Positions 32,715 to 39,896 of a DNA stretch of 62,220 nt are shown one piece after another (the stretch's first letter is position 1; every line of letters starts with the position of its first letter). Source of the DNA: Parcubacteria group bacterium Greene0416_39 (lineage in GTDB: Bacteria > Patescibacteriota > Minisyncoccia > Minisyncoccales > UBA10102). The stretch spans positions 1 through 62,220 of the forward strand of contig VMEU01000006.1 of NCBI GenBank assembly GCA_007375675.1. The letters run 5' to 3'. The notes beneath the pieces are model-generated. The model saw only the letters and a list, made by a program, of their open reading frames with translations, did not search any database and was not told the origin of the DNA. A program made the position numbers and the translations under genes.

Positions 32715-33453
32715 CTATTTGAAGGCTTTTAGAGAAAAAAGTAGCGGTATTTGGATGTTTTTATCTTTAAATCTATAGATTCCTTTCTCGTCCTCTTCCA
32801 TGAAACCCGGAAACTGTTCATATACAGTAAAGGGGAACTCATGCAGAAATTCGATCTTTAGCCCTTCTCCTAGTAAAACATTGATAATATCGCTGAGAGT
32901 ATGCGTCCACATGTATGCTTTGCTTTCTATGATCACAGTATTATCTGCATAATCAGGACCAGACTCTTCGATAAATGGCTCCTTAGTAAAATATGGTTCA
33001 GTTATTTTAAAGTCTTTACTGAGGATAGTAGTTAGAGGATGAATCTCAGCTATATAAAAGACACCCCCATCTTTAAGGAAATGATGTATGACCTCGGCCC
33101 ACTTTTTCAAATCTGGTAACCAAGCGAGAACTCCGTAGGAGGTAAAAATAATATCAAATTTCTTATCAAGGACATCTGGTAAGTTATAAATATCAGAGCA
33201 GATAAAATGGGCTGATACTCCTACTTCTTGGCTTAACTGTTTAGCCCACCGCCCAAGATATAGTTCCCATCCCAAAATGGCATTGAAGATGTAAAAGAGT
33301 TTTCCCCTTAACATTCCCCATCTCTTCAAGTTCTACCGAATTCAAGTTACTCTTTCCTTTTTTAAAACTCTCCACATCATAATGTTTAGAGTTTGCATGG
33401 ATAGGCGTAACTTTATCCCACCATTCTTTATTAGCTCTCAAGTAGTCATTCAT
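32715..33453 (-). pseudogene. SAM-dependent methyltransferase, disrupted by deletion and frameshift
   Basis: The N-terminal part (ATG 33453, MNDYLRANKEWWDKVTPIHA ... LLHLQCHFGMGTISWA) and the C-terminal part (KQLSQEVGVSAHFICSDIYN ... IPLLFSLKAFK, stop 32715) belong to one class I methyltransferase. They are in different frames. At the junction near 33245 the segment normally holding the motif ending in GVDFS and the next helix, roughly 18-20 residues, is missing. SAM binding would be lost, so the gene is probably dead. Confidence 0.8.
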
Positions 33454-33523
33454 AAATTATTCATGTAAGCATAGGGCTGGCTAAACCAACTAATGTCTCC
33501 CGGTCACTTGACTTAGCATATGC

Positions 33524-33766
33524 TTACTTTATTAAGCCGAGTTTCTTTTCTCGGCGCCAACCTTTGATTTCTCGCTCGCGTCTTCTGGCATCTTTCAGAT
33601 TATCAAACGTTTCGGAATACTTTAATTCAACTGGTCTTCTTATTTTTGTGTAGTGAGCACCCCACGTTGATTCGTTGTGTTGTTTTATGCGTTTTACCAA
33701 ATCATTGGTGCATCCGACATACAATGACTTGTCTGCACACTCAACGATATAGACGTAAAACTTCAT
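33524..33766 (-). CDS. GIY-YIG endonuclease family protein
   Basis: The 80-aa protein has YVYIVECADKSLYVGCTNDL (GIY-YIG appearing as VYI and YVG), with Arg in DLVKRIKQH and Glu near the end (RREREIKGW). It is the stand-alone UPF0213/YhbQ-like type, a putative structure-specific nuclease. The gene sits alone on the minus strand between a pseudogene and a tRNA. Confidence 0.88.
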   Translation of the reverse strand: MKFYVYIVECADKSLYVGCTNDLVKRIKQHNESTWGAHYTKIRRPVELKYSETFDNLKDARRREREIKGWRREKKLGLIK

Positions 33767-33821
33767 GAGGAACGAAATTGTATTAGGCCCTTCGTCGTCC
33801 TTCGTTGATACTCAGGATTCC

Positions 33822-33925
33822 TCAGGGACTTCGATTTTCTTAGCGTTATTGATGATGGTCGGAGTTTCTGAGGGAGTACCCGAAGAAACGGAGACACTGA
33901 GATTTGAACGAAGTGAAAATCGAAG
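33822..33925. repeat. Long imperfect palindrome upstream of tRNA-Gln 3' end
   Basis: ACTTCGATTTTC and GAAAATCGAAGT form outer arms; inner CTCAGG/TCTGAG-type arms follow. It fills the 160 bases between the GIY-YIG gene and tRNA-Gln, where no ORF is credible. Confidence 0.5.
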
Positions 33926-33927
33926 TG

Positions 33928-33998
33928 CTGCCAGGCTAGGAATCGAACCTAGATTAATGGATTCAGAGTCCATCTTCCTACCTTTAGAAGACCTGGCA
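33928..33998 (-). tRNA. tRNA-Gln (CTG)
   Basis: The acceptor TGCCAGG/CCTGGCA with U1-A72 is typical of Gln. The anticodon arm ATGGA-CTCTGAA-TCCAT gives CTG, and the T-arm is CTAGG-TTCGATT-CCTAG. Discriminator G, no CCA. Confidence 0.93.
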
Positions 33999-34077
33999 AA
34001 GTATTTCAATCTTATCTCATTTCTCTCAAAAAATCCAGGCCTTCTCATAAAATAGAGGGGGGCGTTGTTGACGTTTT

Positions 34078-35088
34078 GTGAAAAGCATTTTAAAATACAT
34101 CTTGGTACCTGCTAACGCTGGCTCATTCCATCAAAAAGAGAACGAGGAGGCCAAAGTGAATATTGTTGTATTCCAAGGTTTACGGCCTATACACCCTGCG
34201 GCATGGCAAGACATGCTTTCCATACCTGCGGTATCGCTAAAAATCCAGGCAGCTCAGGCAATCCTTAAGGAGGAGGATATAAGAGTGGAGGGTTACCCCT
34301 TGAACCTGATTGATTACTCAACGGGAAAGATCCCGCCGCTCTCACATCATACCCTCACGGTGTTTGAACATCCCATGATCTTCCTCACAAGCCTTGCTTT
34401 ATGGGAAGCGAAAAAACCGCCGTGTGATGGTGTCATGGGCTTCAGTATGGGAGAGTGGACAGCTGCCGTCGCAGCAGGATGTCTTGGTTTCCGAAAGGGA
34501 TTTCTCACAATAGTCAAACGAGGAATGCTCACGTCCCAAGCTGGAGGATCTTCTCTACTCTTGAGGGGACCACTTCCCATCAAACGGCTGAGAGCATTCT
34601 CTGCATTCACAAAGGACGTGTGGCTTGCGAATATTAGTAGCTTCTCCCAAGGGATTATCTCGGGCGAATCAGAGAAAATCACAGCAATCCAACAGGAACT
34701 CGGGAAATCCCACCGCCAGCTCAAAGTAAATCCCCTTGACATTGGAGGTGCATTCCATACCCCTGCCATGAGAAATGCTAGGAAAGAGTTGACAACCTTT
34801 CTGAGGGATGTAAAATTCCGCAGTCCGCGAGTTCCTCTCATCCTAAACGCCACAGGGGAACCGGAGGAAAATCCAAGTGAAATCAAACGACTCCTCTTGC
34901 GGCAGATGACTGCTCGCCTCTATTTCCCAAGAACCGCAAGAAAACTGCCTCCTAGCGCAAGCATTCACGAAATTGTCGTTCCTCTTGGGGGACGACTCAC
35001 CGTATCTCAATTCATCAACGATGGAAAGAAGAGACCACGTCAACTTTCTTTGCCAAAAAGAACAGCTATCGCTGGGCAATCTGCGTAA
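34078..35088 (+). CDS. FabD-like acyltransferase domain protein
   Basis: The 336-aa protein has the acyltransferase pattern: GFSMGEWTAAVAAG near residue 121 (GxSxGE with the catalytic Ser), NISSFSQGIISG, and GGAFHTPAM near residue 222 holding the catalytic His. The family transfers malonyl or other acyl groups to acyl carrier protein. No ACP or ketosynthase gene is in the window. The N-terminus lacks the usual FPGQG but has VVFQGLRPIHP. It is a lone plus-strand gene between tRNA-Gln and a bidirectional terminator. Confidence 0.8.
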   Translation: MKSILKYILVPANAGSFHQKENEEAKVNIVVFQGLRPIHPAAWQDMLSIPAVSLKIQAAQAILKEEDIRVEGYPLNLIDYSTGKIPPLSHHTLTVFEHPMIFLTSLALWEAKKPPCDGVMGFSMGEWTAAVAAGCLGFRKGFLTIVKRGMLTSQAGGSSLLLRGPLPIKRLRAFSAFTKDVWLANISSFSQGIISGESEKITAIQQELGKSHRQLKVNPLDIGGAFHTPAMRNARKELTTFLRDVKFRSPRVPLILNATGEPEENPSEIKRLLLRQMTARLYFPRTARKLPPSASIHEIVVPLGGRLTVSQFINDGKKRPRQLSLPKRTAIAGQSA

Positions 35089-35107
35089 AAGCGCAAAAAC
35101 AAGAAGG

Positions 35108-35145
35108 GGGCCCGCTCCAAACCAATTTGGAGATGGGCCCTTTTT
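35108..35145. terminator. Bidirectional terminator between the FabD-like gene and ftsX
   Basis: GGGCCC-GCTCCAAA-CCAA-TTTGGAGA-TGGGCCC followed by TTTTTAT on the plus strand. On the minus strand the stem is followed by a weaker CTTCTTG tail. Confidence 0.85.
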
Positions 35146-36052
35146 ATATCCTCAAATACTTTTGTATGGCAACAACACTTGAGACAACTCCAAGGCCAAT
35201 GCCTACTCCGAACTCAAGGGCCAAGAAGAGAAAAACATGGGAAGTGAAATATTCAAACAGGTTGAACCCTGAAAGAAAACTTTCAAATCTTGGCCCTGCA
35301 AACCAGCTCAAAAAGAAGAGAAAAAGAAACGTGAGGAGCCCTCCAAATACCCCTACTACAATGCCTTGAACCACAAAGGGGCCTTGGATAAACGAGTTTG
35401 AAGCTCCCACAAGGCGCATCACTTCTATTTCGTCTCTTGAGTTGTATATGGTGAGGCGTATGGTGTTGAACGCAACGAGAACCGCGATGAAAGCAAGCCC
35501 AACGCTCACAATTAAAACCACGAGCCGGATTCCCTTGGTGAGCTCTTCCATTCTTTGAATAACATTCTGCCTGTCTTTGTAGTCAACGCGCTCCACAATG
35601 CCGGAAAACGCTTCCTGCTCAAGAAACTGCGCAATTTTGGGATACTGGCCAGGATCTTTTGCAAGAATATTAAGAGAAGCCAACAAAGGGTTGGTTCCAA
35701 TTGTCTCAAGCGCGTCTACGATAAACTGGTCGTTTTTATGAAGCGCGACAAATTCTTCTAAGGCTTTGTCTTTTGAAATATACACTGCGTCCTTCACTTC
35801 AGGAACTGGGAGTAGGCGTTCCTTGAACGCAAGAATGTCTTCTTCTGACGCGTCTTGCGCAAAGTACACGCTCACGTCAACTGAATTCTCAAGACGAGAA
35901 AGCAAAAATACGCTCACCCCCTGCAAAAAAAGCAGGGAGCTGAACATAAAGACGACAACCGCAGTAACAATGAGCGCGGCCCAAGTGGAACTCTTGTCTC
36001 TTGAGAATTTTTCCCATCCAAGCAGAATTATTCTTTCTAAGGCAAGAAACAT
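35144..36052 (-). CDS. ftsX: Cell division protein FtsX
   Basis: The 302-aa protein has four membrane helices in the FtsX plan: one near residues 25-45, an extracytoplasmic domain (residues 50-165, with SVYFAQDASEEDILAFKERL), and three helices at the C-terminus. EVMRLVGASNSFIQGPF is the FtsX coupling motif. With FtsE it forms an ABC-type complex that activates peptidoglycan hydrolases at division. It follows ftsE by 5 bases. Confidence 0.93.
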   Translation of the reverse strand: MFLALERIILLGWEKFSRDKSSTWAALIVTAVVVFMFSSLLFLQGVSVFLLSRLENSVDVSVYFAQDASEEDILAFKERLLPVPEVKDAVYISKDKALEEFVALHKNDQFIVDALETIGTNPLLASLNILAKDPGQYPKIAQFLEQEAFSGIVERVDYKDRQNVIQRMEELTKGIRLVVLIVSVGLAFIAVLVAFNTIRLTIYNSRDEIEVMRLVGASNSFIQGPFVVQGIVVGVFGGLLTFLFLFFLSWFAGPRFESFLSGFNLFEYFTSHVFLFLALEFGVGIGLGVVSSVVAIQKYLRI

Positions 36053-36057
36053 TGTGG

Positions 36058-36768
36058 TCAGAGAATAAACTTTCCCCGTTGTTCATCTCGTATAAGTCTG
36101 CCTTGTTCTAACGTGAGAACCCTTTTGCCCAAATGATTGATAACCTCTTTATTGTGAGTTGCAAGAATAACCGTGGTCCCAAGATCATGAATCTTGATCA
36201 AAAGCTGGATAATGTCATGGGTGTTATAAGGATCAAGGTTTCCGGTAGGCTCGTCTGCAATAATCACTTCGGGTCTGTGGATGAGGGCGCGCGCTATTGC
36301 AACCCTCTGCTTTTCTCCTCCTGAAAGTTGGGCTGGAAAATGATGGCCTCGCTCACTCAACCCCACAATCTCCAGTACATCATGCACGTCACTCTCAATC
36401 ACTTGGTTTGGAGCTCCCATAACTGCCATCACGTACGCGACATTTTCATACGCGGTTTTTGCAGAAAGGAGCTTATAGTCTTGGAACACCACGCCTATCT
36501 TTCTCCTTAAGTTAGGAATCTTTGCCCTTTCAATCTCGTGCACATTCTCCTTGCCAAAATAGATCTGGCCTGCAGTTGGTTTTTCTTCTGCAAGCAAAAG
36601 CTTCAAGAGCGTGGTCTTCCCTGCTCCAGATCTTCCGACAAGGGAGACAAATTCCCCTGTCTGTATCTCAAAAGAAACACCTTCTACCGCAACGCTCTTT
36701 GGGGGCCTTCGGCTCTGAGGCTCAGTCTCGAAGAGGTATATCTTGCTTACTTTTTCAAACTTTATCAT
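36058..36768 (-). CDS. ftsE: Cell division ATP-binding protein FtsE
   Basis: The 236-aa ABC ATPase has Walker A GRSGAGKT near residue 43, the Q-loop FQDYKLL, signature LSGGEKQR, Walker [13 protein letters not shown] and the switch ATHNKE. It partners FtsX downstream. The ATG overlaps the prfB stop by 4 bases, so ftsE-ftsX is translated from a transcript that also covers prfB. Confidence 0.95.
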   Translation of the reverse strand: MIKFEKVSKIYLFETEPQSRRPPKSVAVEGVSFEIQTGEFVSLVGRSGAGKTTLLKLLLAEEKPTAGQIYFGKENVHEIERAKIPNLRRKIGVVFQDYKLLSAKTAYENVAYVMAVMGAPNQVIESDVHDVLEIVGLSERGHHFPAQLSGGEKQRVAIARALIHRPEVIIADEPTGNLDPYNTHDIIQLLIKIHDLGTTVILATHNKEVINHLGKRVLTLEQGRLIRDEQRGKFIL

Positions 36769-37794
36769 TTTCTGATTTGGGCTTCAATAAACTCATCCAA
36801 GCGTCCGTCAAGCACTCCTGCCGTATCTGATGTCTCCACATTTGTCCGGTGATCTTTTACCATTTGGTAGGGATGCAGAACATACGAGCGGATCTGGCTG
36901 CCCCATTCAATAGCCATTGGCTTGCCTTGAGCTTGTCGAAGGGTTGCCAATTCTTTGTCCTTTTCTTGCTCTCTTATTTGGTACAGCTTTGCGGCAAGGA
37001 TTTCCAACGCGCGTTCTTTATTCTGCTGTTGGGAGCGCTGGGTTTGCGATTCTACCGCAATGCCGGTTGGAATATGCACAATGCGCACTGCGGTTTCCCT
37101 TTTGTTCACATTCTGGCCTCCGGGGCCTGAAGACTTTGAAACCTCCAAAACAATCTCTTCTGGTTTTATCTCAATCTTCTCTTCTCCCAACCTAATTTCG
37201 GGCAATACTTCAACTGCGGCAAAAGAGGTATGGCGCAACGCCTTTGCAGAAAAGGGTGAAATCCGCACGAGGCGATGCACGCCAGTTTCCTTTTTCAAAA
37301 ACCCATATACAAAGGAACCTTCAATGCCCATACTCACTTGATTGGCTGACTCATGGATAATGCTCGTTTTGAAACCTTTTCTCTCTGCATAGCGCTGGTA
37401 CATTCTCAAGAGCATGGTTGCCCAGTCTTGCGCGTCTTGGCCCCCTGCTCCTGCCGTAATGGTGAATATGGCGTCTCCCGTATCATACTTTCCTGAAAGG
37501 AACGCTTTGGTTTCTTCCTTGCTCAACTCCTCTCCCACAAGCTGAAATTCTTTTTCGCTTGCCTCTTCTCTTAAACCCTCAACTTCTCGTTTTAACTCAA
37601 CAATCGCAGAAACGCTTTCTTGGAGGCGCGCAAGGTCCCTGCTCATCAATGCAGCCCTGGCCCTGTCTTGCCAAATCTGGGGATTCTCTAATTCTTTCCC
37701 AATGCTTTCAATTTCTTGTTTCTTTTTTGCAATGTCAAAGACGGTCCTCCAGAAACTTGAATCGTTTCTGAAGGTCTAAGACTCTCTCTCCCAT
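36765..37794 (-). CDS. prfB: Peptide chain release factor 2, with programmed +1 frameshift
   Basis: Translation starts at ATG 37794 (MGERVLDLQKRFKFLEDRL), meets CTT-TGA-C at 37740-37734, and continues in the +1 frame (DIAKKKQEIESIGKELEN) to the stop at 36765, giving 342 aa. CUU-UGA-C is the classical autoregulatory site; GGAGG stands 5 bases upstream of CUU. RF2 marks are SPF in RISPFSAKALRHTSF and the catalytic GPGGQNVNK. A palindrome-derived LRQAQGKP is inserted before IEWGSQIRSYV. Low RF2 lets ribosomes shift and make more RF2 in the usual way. Confidence 0.94.
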
Positions 37795-37848
37795 GGTTTG
37801 CGCCATATACCTTATTGTAGAGGAACTAGAGAGAAAATCAAATCTTGG

Positions 37849-37920
37849 AGCCGATGGTCGGATTCGGACCGACGACCTACTCTTTACGAAAGAGTTGCTC
37901 TACCGCTGAGCTACATCGGC
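37849..37920 (-). tRNA. tRNA-Thr (CGT)
   Basis: The acceptor GCCGATG/CATCGGC and anticodon arm ACTCT-TTCGTAA-AGAGT (CGT) form. The T-loop reads TCCGAAT, so position 55 is C and not the near-universal T. Otherwise it is 90% like tRNA-Thr(TGT) at 13529. No CCA. Confidence 0.9.
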
Positions 37921-37940
37921 ATGTACGGAAAGCCTCATAA

Positions 37941-38999
37941 TTACTTAGCAAGAATATACGCGGACGAAGGCCCTTTGCCAACCTGGCTAATCATTTTTAG
38001 TTTCTTAAGTTTTTGCAGGCATAATTGAGCTGTCCTTTTAGGACATCCAAGAACATCCATTACGTCCTGCACCGTAATCTTACTCACTTGATCTAAAAAT
38101 TCAAGGATTTTCATCTGGTCTTTATTAAGATAAATCTGGGATGTGATGTTTTGATCAATTTTTCGCAAAGCGAGAGTGGCAACCTTGGCCTTTACGTTAT
38201 CAATTTCCTCTTTGAAGCCACGCACGAAGTACTCGAGCCAGCGAGTAAAATCAATCTTCCTTTCTTCGTAGGTTCTGCCCAAATTGATAGCCTTGTAGTA
38301 TTTTGACCGATCTGTATTATAGTAATCCTCCAGCGCAAAGAGCCGCCTAAAATCGTAGCCCCGAGCGTAGAGAACTAAAGTTGCAAGCGCCCGGGCGGTT
38401 CGGCCATTACCGTCGGCAAACGGGTGAATAGCTGCAAATTCCGCATGCGCTATGCCAGCGGCAATAATCGGGTTGACCCCATTCTTATCGCTTTTCTGTA
38501 TCCACTCTACCAAATCTCTCATAAGTTGAGGGACCTTCTTAGCCTCGGGTGCCGTATAGACGGTCTCTTGCGGCATGCCGAGCCGTCTCCTTACGACATG
38601 CACAGGGCCCTTCCTATAGTGGCCGGATTGTTCTTCAGGCAAGGTCTTGTTGGTAACTAATGCATGAATTTTTAATATTGCCTTTTCGGTAATAGGCAGT
38701 TTTCTCTCAACCATCTGGCTGATATAACGCAATGCTTTAATATAATTCTCAACTTCATATATATCGCGCGCGGGCGCATCAATTTTTTGATGCCCAAGAA
38801 TCGCCTCCACTTGATTGAGATTTAGCATGTTGCCTTCAATGTGCGTAGAGCTGTGCGTCATTCGGATCAACGCCTGACGCCTTAGTCGAAGCTCTTGTTT
38901 TGGAAGAAGTTTCGCACGCCCAATCACCACCCTTGCCTCGGCTATGGCGGTAAGCATATTGAGAATTATATTGGTAAGCCTGTAGCGCAGATGTAACAT
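37941..38999 (-). CDS. Fic family protein with N-terminal inhibitory motif and C-terminal winged helix
   Basis: The 352-aa protein has the Fic motif HPFADGNGRTARAL near residue 195, which transfers AMP or a similar group to proteins. SSTHIEGN near residue 52 is the inhibitory helix motif (S/T)xxxE(G/N), placing it in class II (N-terminal inhibition). Residues 275-350 form a helix-turn-helix (VQDVMDVLGCPKRTAQLCLQ). Three phased repeats overlap its promoter, so autoregulation is likely. The ATG follows the -10 box by 8 bases. Confidence 0.92.
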   Translation of the reverse strand: MLHLRYRLTNIILNMLTAIAEARVVIGRAKLLPKQELRLRRQALIRMTHSSTHIEGNMLNLNQVEAILGHQKIDAPARDIYEVENYIKALRYISQMVERKLPITEKAILKIHALVTNKTLPEEQSGHYRKGPVHVVRRRLGMPQETVYTAPEAKKVPQLMRDLVEWIQKSDKNGVNPIIAAGIAHAEFAAIHPFADGNGRTARALATLVLYARGYDFRRLFALEDYYNTDRSKYYKAINLGRTYEERKIDFTRWLEYFVRGFKEEIDNVKAKVATLALRKIDQNITSQIYLNKDQMKILEFLDQVSKITVQDVMDVLGCPKRTAQLCLQKLKKLKMISQVGKGPSSAYILAK

Positions 39000-39007
39000 A
39001 TATACGT

Positions 39008-39059
39008 ATTATAACGCCCATTACATAATCGCGCAAGTATCGCGCAATTAATCGCGCAA
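39008..39059 (-). promoter_or_regulatory. Promoter and triple operator of the fic gene
   Basis: TATAAT (39013-39008) has TTGCGC (39036-39031) as -35 box at 17 bases. The sequence TTGCGCGAT occurs three times, at 39036-39028, 39047-39039 and 39059-39051, spaced 11 and 12 bases, i.e. on one DNA face, and the proximal copy covers the -35 box. It looks like a repressor site for the Fic protein's own winged helix. Confidence 0.7.
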
Positions 39060-39185
39060 GGTAAACTCAAAAGGTATCAATCTCTCCCCTTCCTCATGTC
39101 GTGTTGTGTTCCAACCATGCCGACGGATAATTTCATAACAAATCTTTGTTGGTGCCATACGGATGTATTAATAATATCACACTTG

Positions 39186-39225
39186 AGCGGGATACCGGAA
39201 TTGAACCGGCGCCTCGACCTTGGGG
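39186..39225 (-). tRNA. 3' half of a tRNA-Gly (remnant)
   Basis: CCCCAAGGTCGAGGC, the T-arm GCCGG-TTCAATT-CCGGT and the acceptor 3' strand ATCCCGC are those of a tRNA-Gly, but the matching 5' half (GCGGGAT...) is absent. It lies about 100 bases downstream of intact tRNA-Gly(CCC) and has a different acceptor sequence, so it is not a simple duplication of that gene. Such halves often mark integration or deletion points. Confidence 0.65.
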
Positions 39226-39322
39226 CCAGAGACAACTGCTTGTCTCTGGCGGGCATTTTAGCGAACCCTCCGTGGTGAGCGTTAAAAAATGCCCAGGGGT
39301 TCACCGAAGGTGAACTACCTTG

Positions 39323-39393
39323 AGCGAGTGAGGGGAATCGAACCCCTGTTTCAACCTTGGGAAGGTCGTGTTCTGCCATTGAACCACACTCGC
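39323..39393 (-). tRNA. tRNA-Gly (CCC)
   Basis: The acceptor GCGAGTG/CACTCGC, anticodon arm CGACC-TTCCCAA-GGTTG and T-arm AGGGG-TTCGATT-CCCCT form. The anticodon is CCC. Discriminator T fits Gly. No CCA. Confidence 0.94.
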
Positions 39394-39397
39394 ATTG

Positions 39398-39772
39398 CTA
39401 TTTGGAGAACCAGGCGAAAGGATTCCACCAGGGTTTTTTCTTTGGGGGCTGGTTTACTTGAGTCTGGGTTTGGGGAGGCAGTATCGTAATCACCTGTTCT
39501 CCTGGTTTTTGGTATAAGCCCTGCTCTCGCAATATCTTTTCCTGGTATTCTGGGGTCTGATTCTCTGTGATTGCAGCCTGCAACTGTATTCCCTCTTGAG
39601 TCAACCTCATAATTTCAGCTTGAAGCTCTCTCGTTTTTTTAAGAAGTTCTGAACGCTTCTGGAAAAGCTTTGTATTCTGGTACACAAAAAATCCTCCTAT
39701 ACCAACAAAAAGCGCAAGGAACACAAACCAAACAAAAACGTTGGAAGAATGCTGTTTTTTGCGAAATTCCAT
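39398..39772 (-). CDS. FtsB/DivIC-like septum protein
   Basis: The 124-aa protein starts MEFRKKQHSS (39772), has one membrane helix (VFVWFVFLALFVGIGGFFVY), a short coiled coil (residues 45-85), and LREQGLYQKPGEQVITIL, the conserved DivIC/FtsB end motif. It then adds a proline-rich tail ending WWNPFAWFSK. The family links FtsL and FtsQ in the divisome. It starts 21 bases from the divergent 31-aa gene. Confidence 0.8.
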   Translation of the reverse strand: MEFRKKQHSSNVFVWFVFLALFVGIGGFFVYQNTKLFQKRSELLKKTRELQAEIMRLTQEGIQLQAAITENQTPEYQEKILREQGLYQKPGEQVITILPPQTQTQVNQPPKKKPWWNPFAWFSK

Positions 39773-39793
39773 AGGTTCTGCTAAACTAAACGT

Positions 39794-39889
39794 ATGCAAC
39801 AAAAAGGCATCTTTCGCGTCATCTGGATTATTCTTGTATCTCTCGTTGCCCTAAGCACGGTCGGCTTTCTCCTCGCGCCTCTATTCTAG
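39794..39889 (+). CDS. 31-aa single-helix membrane peptide
   Basis: ATG 39794 to TAG 39889 encodes MQQKGIFRVIWIILVSLVAL and a further hydrophobic segment ending LLAPLF. A similar tiny membrane peptide beside ftsB is recalled from Parcubacteria. It lies divergent from ftsB and convergent with lepA. Coding status is supported only by the hydrophobic pattern and position. Confidence 0.5.
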   Translation: MQQKGIFRVIWIILVSLVALSTVGFLLAPLF

Positions 39890-39896
39890 CTGATTT

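Noticed and set aside
37849-37920. Alternative genetic code with UGA as sense codon
   Set aside because: UGA ends many frames here and is the regulated stop in prfB, which is also a full RF2.
39077-39379. A 100-codon minus-strand frame over the tRNA-Gly region
   Set aside because: It crosses tRNA-Gly(CCC) and the tRNA remnant; its peptide is translated tRNA sequence.
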